Positions 9,084 to 13,439 of a stretch of 13,439 nucleotides of DNA are shown here, piece by piece. A program made the translations under genes and the position numbers. The notes beneath the pieces were generated by a model. It was not told the origin of the DNA, ran no database searches, and saw nothing but the letters and a program-made list of their open reading frames with translations. The first letter of the stretch is position 1. Every line of letters begins with the position of its first letter. The DNA comes from Halocafeteria seosinensis (Eukaryota > Sar > Bigyra > Bicosoecida). The stretch covers positions 1 through 13,439 of the forward strand of contig LVLI01000913.1 of the NCBI GenBank assembly GCA_001687465.1, written 5' to 3'.

Positions 9084-9647
9084 ATGCCGCAGTATTCATT
9101 GGATTTCGGCCGTGGCAAGGGCCCAACTCGTAAGTGAAGCAGTCGCAAAACATGTGAGAAACGCTGAGGGCGATCTCTGGGGGAACAAAAACTTATGGGA
9201 TCCGAGGTTCCCACTTCTCGCTTGCCATCCCTGTGTGACTCTATACGCCTTTATATGTTGCTTGAAATATGCAGGCCAAAATGCTTTTAACAAAAGATGC
9301 GATCACAGTAAGTGAACCGGCAACCTGGATTCGATAGAAGCCATCGGCTCCATGAAGGCTTCTAAATGTTCCGAATTTTCTCACTGTTCCGTGGTTGGCT
9401 TTCCTCTATTATCATTGCAGTCTCTCGTTTCCACTCGATAGCCGCTATCAAGGAAGACTCTAAGAACGTCTACCGATACGCTCCCCCCAAGGAACAGTCC
9501 GCCAAGAAGGCCCAGAAGGAAAAGGCTCCCAAACCGCAGGAAGAGCAGAACTCCTTCAAGCGAAGCCATGTCAACCAGCCGACCTACTCCAAAGTCGTAC
9601 AGCAAGCTGTAGAGACCCACGAACACAAGGTCCCCAAATCTACTTAA
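9084..9647 (+). CDS. Small lysine-rich protein of unknown function
   Basis: I propose three exons: 9084-9129, 9275-9307 and 9421-9647. They total 306 nt and give 101 residues. Both donors are GTAAGT and both acceptors are pyrimidine-rich with CAG, and the joins keep one open frame. The introns (145 and 113 nt) are longer than others here, and the 33-nt middle exon is the least certain part. The protein starts MPQYSLDFGRGKGPT. Its C-terminal half is rich in Lys, Gln, Glu and Pro (AKKAQKEKAPKPQEEQ) and ends VPKST. There is no signal peptide, membrane segment or recognised domain, and it looks largely disordered and basic. Its 3' end faces the sestrin gene with 138 bp between the stops. The open 227-nt last exon and good splice sites make a real gene likely, but I do not recognise the family. 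Confidence 0.5.
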
Positions 9648-9715
9648 GTTAGGAAGATGATCGAAGTGCAGTTTTTCTCACCGTCAGCAGGCAGTAGTGT
9701 GTTTACATTGTACTG

Positions 9716-9721
9716 TTTAAT
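9716..9721 (-). terminator. Candidate polyadenylation signal of the sestrin gene
   Basis: On the minus strand this reads ATTAAA, the common variant of AATAAA. It lies 64 bp after the sestrin stop codon. The same bases overlap AATAAG on the plus strand, about 70 bp after the small gene's stop, so the two convergent genes may share the site. Confidence 0.3.
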
Positions 9722-9785
9722 AAGGACATTACTGAAGTCTTAATCTAAAGCTACTTCCCCTCCGCGTAGGCCATGAGTATGCAGG

Positions 9786-12268
9786 TTACTTGAAATACTT
9801 CATCATCGCATGCAATGCATAAAGCAGACTTGCTTGCTTTTTCGCTTCAATCGACAAGAGCCCAATGTGGCATTTCTCGTCTGGTCCCATGTCGCCTGTA
9901 ACGGAATCAGTTGCATAGCACTGTGGGCAGCGAGTAGAATTTAAAAACGTTCGAGTTCTCTTACCTTCTATGCCGTCGAAGCTTTCTTCAGTTATTGTTT
10001 CGGGGGAGCATACTGCCTGTTTTATAAATGATTTCGTCGGCGGATACATTAATGTGTTCACACTCTTGTAGTTGTAGTCGTCGTTTATGGTGCCGAAGAG
10101 TCGGTGTACATAATACCAAACAGCTGTCCGAAACGGCTGAGTGTTAATGCCTCCTTCACCTGCAAGTGTATGATATGTGAGTTCATACGTGTGCTTGAAT
10201 TGATCATCCACTAATGGCGCAAGAAGAGGGTAAAACCTCGATAAAAGAGAAAACCCATGTTGCTCCCATGAGAAGTCTTGGGTCCTGAATATGCCCTCTG
10301 ATGTATCAAAATCCCGATAACGGAGAGGCAAAGCATGAAGTTTCTCATAATAAGAGTATTTATAATCATCTGATGCAGCCTTCGGTTCGTATACAGGCGC
10401 TTCGGGAGTTCTGCCCGCTTGTTCGAAAGGGTCATGCTTGGATTTCTGTTCTTTCGGCCCATTCGCCGAGCTGCAGGCAGTATCATATTCTGGTTCAGCC
10501 TCGCTTTCACTGGTGGCACTCTTCTCCTCGACTCCTTCCGGGTAGTCCTCCTCAAAAACACCAGTCTTTAGTTTATCTTTAAGAGGTCGTCTGCGCTTCT
10601 TCTCGCTCACTATGTGAGTCGGTTTCGAGTCCTCACTTTTGTTCTCCCCTACAGGTCCCCTCTCAAAATTATTGATTATCATTGAATCATCGAGGTCGCA
10701 TTCCAATTGAAGACTCATTGAATGAGCTAATGAGGCAACACCGTGGAACGTTGTCATTATTACAATAGCATGCGTCAGCTCGTTCATCGTCCATGTGTCA
10801 GATTGACTGAGAGTAAAACTGGGGAAGGTCAGTTGTGACGGAGGAGCTGGCTTGGGAGAAACGTGGGGATGCCGCCGAGGCTTCAAAACATTTTCTTTCA
10901 AGTATTTCACTTCGCTCAATGTCATATCCGAGTCTGTGTGGTTTTCTTCATATAACAATCTATCGGCGGCCGCCTTAAGCGTTGTTATCTCCGAGTTACC
11001 ATCTTCCTTCGCTGTGTCTCCACCCTCGGTCCCGAGTTCCTTTAGCTTCTCGTCAAGTTTCTCCTGAAGTTGGGCACGGATCCACCTCCGACGGCTGTGG
11101 CGAGAAGTAGGCATAGGTATAAAATCCAAGCGAACTGCGTTTGTAGCAGCGATGGTCCCACCGTCCACTAAAACTTCAATATGCTCGGGGTCGATCTTCC
11201 AAGGACGATGTGCCAAAAGCTGCGGTGGCCACGGACAGATAAGAAAATCACAAAACAAGCCATTGCAAGTCATAAACAAAGAGTATTACGTACAGCATTG
11301 AGCTCCGCCAACGCTTTTAGTTTTAATGGGGCTTCATTCAGGCCAGACAGCCAAGTAGGGTCGCCTCCTTCGGCCACGAAAAGTTGTCGTTGGCGATTCA
11401 CAACGTATGCTGCAGATGTTGATAGAAAAATAGCGAGTCATGTTCAAAGGTATAACCAACGGGAGACAATATCATAGCCATACTTACCACAGTGGAACCT
11501 TGATCCTGCCATGGCAGCAATGTAGTGCCTCCAACTGCGAGGCAGAGGTCCGTCCTGGCGCATCAATGCGTTCAATATGTTGATCCATCGTTCCAAATAG
11601 GATTTGTGGAAGCTTAATAACTGTTCATAGTGGCTAACTCGACCGAATGTCAAGTAGCTTTTCACGTATAGCTGATGCACCATGCGATCTTCAGTTCGAC
11701 ATGGCAAGGGAATCTCCGGTTCGGTGAAGAATTTGCTAAGCGTAGAGGGAGGCTCAGGCACGGACAAGCCAAGATCATGATGTACATGACTTAAATATTC
11801 ACTCATAGCATCAACAACATCAACAAAGGGGCTGCAATAGAAAGAAATGGTGAAATTCAAAGCAGCTGACCCAGGTGGCAGCAGCGCATCTTACCATTCA
11901 CAAGTGATCCGTACAGCCGCAGGTAATAATTGCTCTAATCGTTCGATGCCACGATATACTTTTCCAGTATATGCTGTGTCCTCTGTATCTGCCGATTCGC
12001 CACTCGCTTGGCGTGTATACCCTCCTCCGGAATTAGGAGTCTCTGCTTGCTGGTCAGCGCCGCTCTCTTCATCTTGTTCTAGGGCATACAAATTATGGAT
12101 TACTTGATGTATACTGGACGCCCTCAGGTCTGAATCTTCCACCTGGAGAGGTCTGAACAATTCTAAGGACTCTCGAGCTATATCCCTATTCTCTTGAGGC
12201 TCGAGTCCTTGTCCTCCGCCTTCCATCGTCGATGCTTCACTTATCGCAGTTCCCTCAGTGGACATCAT
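9786..12268 (-). CDS. Sestrin (PA26 family), leucine-sensor-like
   Basis: I read five exons: 12268-11895, 11831-11488, 11409-11294, 11219-9965 and 9895-9786. They total 2199 nt and give 732 residues. The introns are 63, 78, 74 and 69 nt. Domain A has GPLPRSWRHYIAAMAGSRFHC, with C239 and Y241 at the Sestrin2 Cys125/Tyr127 redox positions, but Q246 replaces His132. GGDPTWLSGL and LLAHRPW follow. About 118 extra, partly charged residues (300-417) come before the WTMNELTHAIVIM helix. A long acidic linker leads to domain C: FSWEQHGFSLLSRFYP, then T626-Y-H-T629, T638, R642, D658-D659 and E703. These match Sestrin2 Thr374, Thr377, Thr386, Arg390, Asp406/407 and Glu451. Trp444 is Glu696 here. The C-terminus, EAKKQASLLYALHAMMKYFK, is typical. 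In animals the family inhibits GATOR2-mTORC1 when leucine is low. The start is the first ATG in the frame. An extra 5' exon at 12482-12417, joined to 12346, would also fit and add 48 residues. Confidence 0.92.
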
Positions 12269-13300
12269 TTTCTGTTTCTTTGCTCCAAAAACAGCTCCCA
12301 AGTCCTTTTTACTTTCAGTTGGGGAGAAAGACAAACAGGGAATGATCTATACTATGGTCAATATTTGCTTGTTGGCCTTGTCAAGACACCTACACGGCTG
12401 CGAGGCACTTACTCACCAGCACTACGACAAAACGAGCGTGATATGGCTTCTTTTTCTGGCATCGCTCGACCCAACGAAACATATACATAAAGAAAAAAAA
12501 AACAACGTGAACCGGGAATCGAGTCTATCAAATCCCATAAACAGAATTCCTTTTTTTGTAGTTTATCACTTGTTCTTCTTCGTCTTCTTCGTTCAAACCT
12601 TTTAGCCTCCGCGTCCGATTCAACACCGGACAAACAAAAGTTGACTTCTTCTTCCAGGTGCACTTCACCACAGACGTGAGAAGTCAATGGGACGTAGAGA
12701 TCTAAATGGAAACAAGCCATGCAAGAAGGACTACTTCATTGTATTCGAGGTGTACTCAACGGAATTAGAAGTGTTATTCCAAACCTTGTCTGAAAGTTTG
12801 TTCTCTTGCTCTGGTGTAGTGCACCTCGGCAAACTCCGATGCCAGCTGACGATGTGGGTGACCAACGCATGATTCCAGCTGAACCGGGGATCTAGCATTG
12901 CACACATCCTACTAGGAACCAAATGTTCTGTTTTCTGCCACTTTCTCCGGCAGTAAGTGGCAATTGTGGGGTATCTCCGCTCACCATAAATGTGTTCTGC
13001 GGCCGGAGCAAACTTCAAAGAACATCTTGCAAATTATCGCAGGAGGGCAAGAAGGCCCTCAGTCACTGTTACGGAAACTCTGTCAATGGAAGGACATATC
13101 TGCTCGGAAATCAATTAGATATTATTTCAGCTGGATGCATGAATCGATCTACCGGACGCAGTCAGACTCATGGAGGTCGAGGTCGGGTCACGAATGGACT
13201 CACTACAGTACAATTGTATTGCATTGTGACCATGAACTGAGGCAAGACGCGCATATCCACACGATGGAATTGTAGAAAAGTTGGTACTTGTTTAACTCTT
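12269..13300. other. Unassigned region upstream of the sestrin gene
   Basis: Its left part should hold the sestrin promoter and possibly a 5' exon (12482-12417). A polypyrimidine/CTTCTT-rich run lies at about 12545-12595. The minus strand has a 103-codon ATG frame (12720-12409) with a run of arginines but no family match. On the plus strand, GCA|GTAAGT near 12954 and CAG at about 13038-13040 could be an intron joining two short open frames. The product is not recognisable, so I do not call a gene. A short hairpin, GAGGGC-AAGAAG-GCCCTC, lies near 13041. Confidence 0.4.
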
Positions 13301-13423
13301 ATGAAGACTGCCTATTTAGCACCATTAATTCTGGTGCGAATGGCTTTGGCTGTGGTCAGTGTGAACCGATTTCCCACTGCTTCCACTTCACCTCCAGCCT
13401 CTGGTCAACAATCTCATCGCTAA
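13301..13423 (+). CDS. Short signal-peptide-like ORF, possibly a first exon
   Basis: A 40-codon frame opens with ATG and encodes MKTAYLAPLILVRMALAVV, a basic start followed by a hydrophobic core with one Arg inside it. A Ser/Thr/Pro-rich tail and a TAA at 13421 follow. It could be a very small secreted peptide, or the first exon of a larger secreted protein whose next exon lies beyond the window; GTCAAC at 13404 is only a weak donor. It could also be chance, since a 40-codon ORF is short. Confidence 0.25.
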   Translation: MKTAYLAPLILVRMALAVVSVNRFPTASTSPPASGQQSHR

Positions 13424-13429
13424 ATATCT

Positions 13430-13439
13430 TTTTTTTTTT
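13430..13439. repeat. Poly-T run at window edge
   Basis: The window ends in an uninterrupted run of T. A homopolymer at the very end is a common place for an assembly to break, so this may be a contig end rather than a biological boundary. Confidence 0.5.

Noticed and set aside
9921-9964. Alternative 44-nt last intron of the sestrin gene ending at CACAG
   Set aside because: The resulting frame meets a stop within five codons and loses the conserved C-terminus. The 69-nt intron restores an ungapped alignment.
12731-13018. 95-codon minus-strand frame upstream of sestrin
   Set aside because: There is no family resemblance, overlapping frames lie on the other strand, and no supporting splice context was seen.
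1-13439. tRNA, rRNA, CRISPR array or complete transposon
   Set aside because: No cloverleaf with a GGTTCGAATCC-type T-loop, no regularly spaced direct repeats with spacers, and no transposase or reverse transcriptase motif was seen on either strand.

Overview
This is nuclear DNA of a compact-genome eukaryote. Six protein genes can be read, and five of them need splicing. Fifteen introns could be placed by joining conserved protein segments. All have GT donors and CAG acceptors, and 13 of the 15 are 63-81 nt long. The gene set is a Gal4-type Zn2Cys6 regulator, a sestrin, a SAP18, an RNI-type LRR protein, and a secreted serine hydrolase of the beta-lactamase/transpeptidase superfamily. This fits an early-diverging fungus, or a stramenopile (eustigmatophyte-like) alga in which Zn2Cys6 factors also occur. 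The sequence alone does not decide between them. There are no bacterial operons, tRNAs, rRNAs, CRISPR arrays or intact transposons.

Layout: 1-482 is upstream DNA carrying a 36-bp repeat and a triple palindromic half-site. 483-1100 (+) is a five-repeat LRR protein. 1101-2017 is non-coding. 2018-3696 (+) is a six-exon secreted serine hydrolase. 3889-6738 (-) is a two-exon, 922-residue Zn2Cys6 transcription factor, convergent with the hydrolase. 6739-7906 is a 1.2-kb divergent intergenic region with CCCGGA repeats, several palindromes and the second, inverted copy of the 36-bp repeat. 7907-8591 (+) is a four-exon SAP18. 9084-9647 (+) is a small three-exon lysine-rich gene that I do not recognise. 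9786-12268 (-) is a five-exon sestrin of about 732 residues. The last kilobase is largely unassigned. It ends with a short signal-peptide-like ORF at 13301 and a poly-T run at the window edge.

The most informative locus is the sestrin. In metazoa, Sestrin2 is a leucine sensor that inhibits GATOR2 upstream of mTORC1, and its N-terminal half is related to alkylhydroperoxidases. Here most leucine-pocket residues and the GATOR2-contact Asp-Asp pair are kept. However, the Trp lid is replaced by Glu, the redox His is replaced by Gln, and about 118 residues are inserted after the first domain. SAP18 (Sin3/HDAC and exon-junction ASAP/PSAP complexes) and the zinc-cluster factor are regulatory neighbours. 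Nothing in the sequence shows that the genes act in one pathway.
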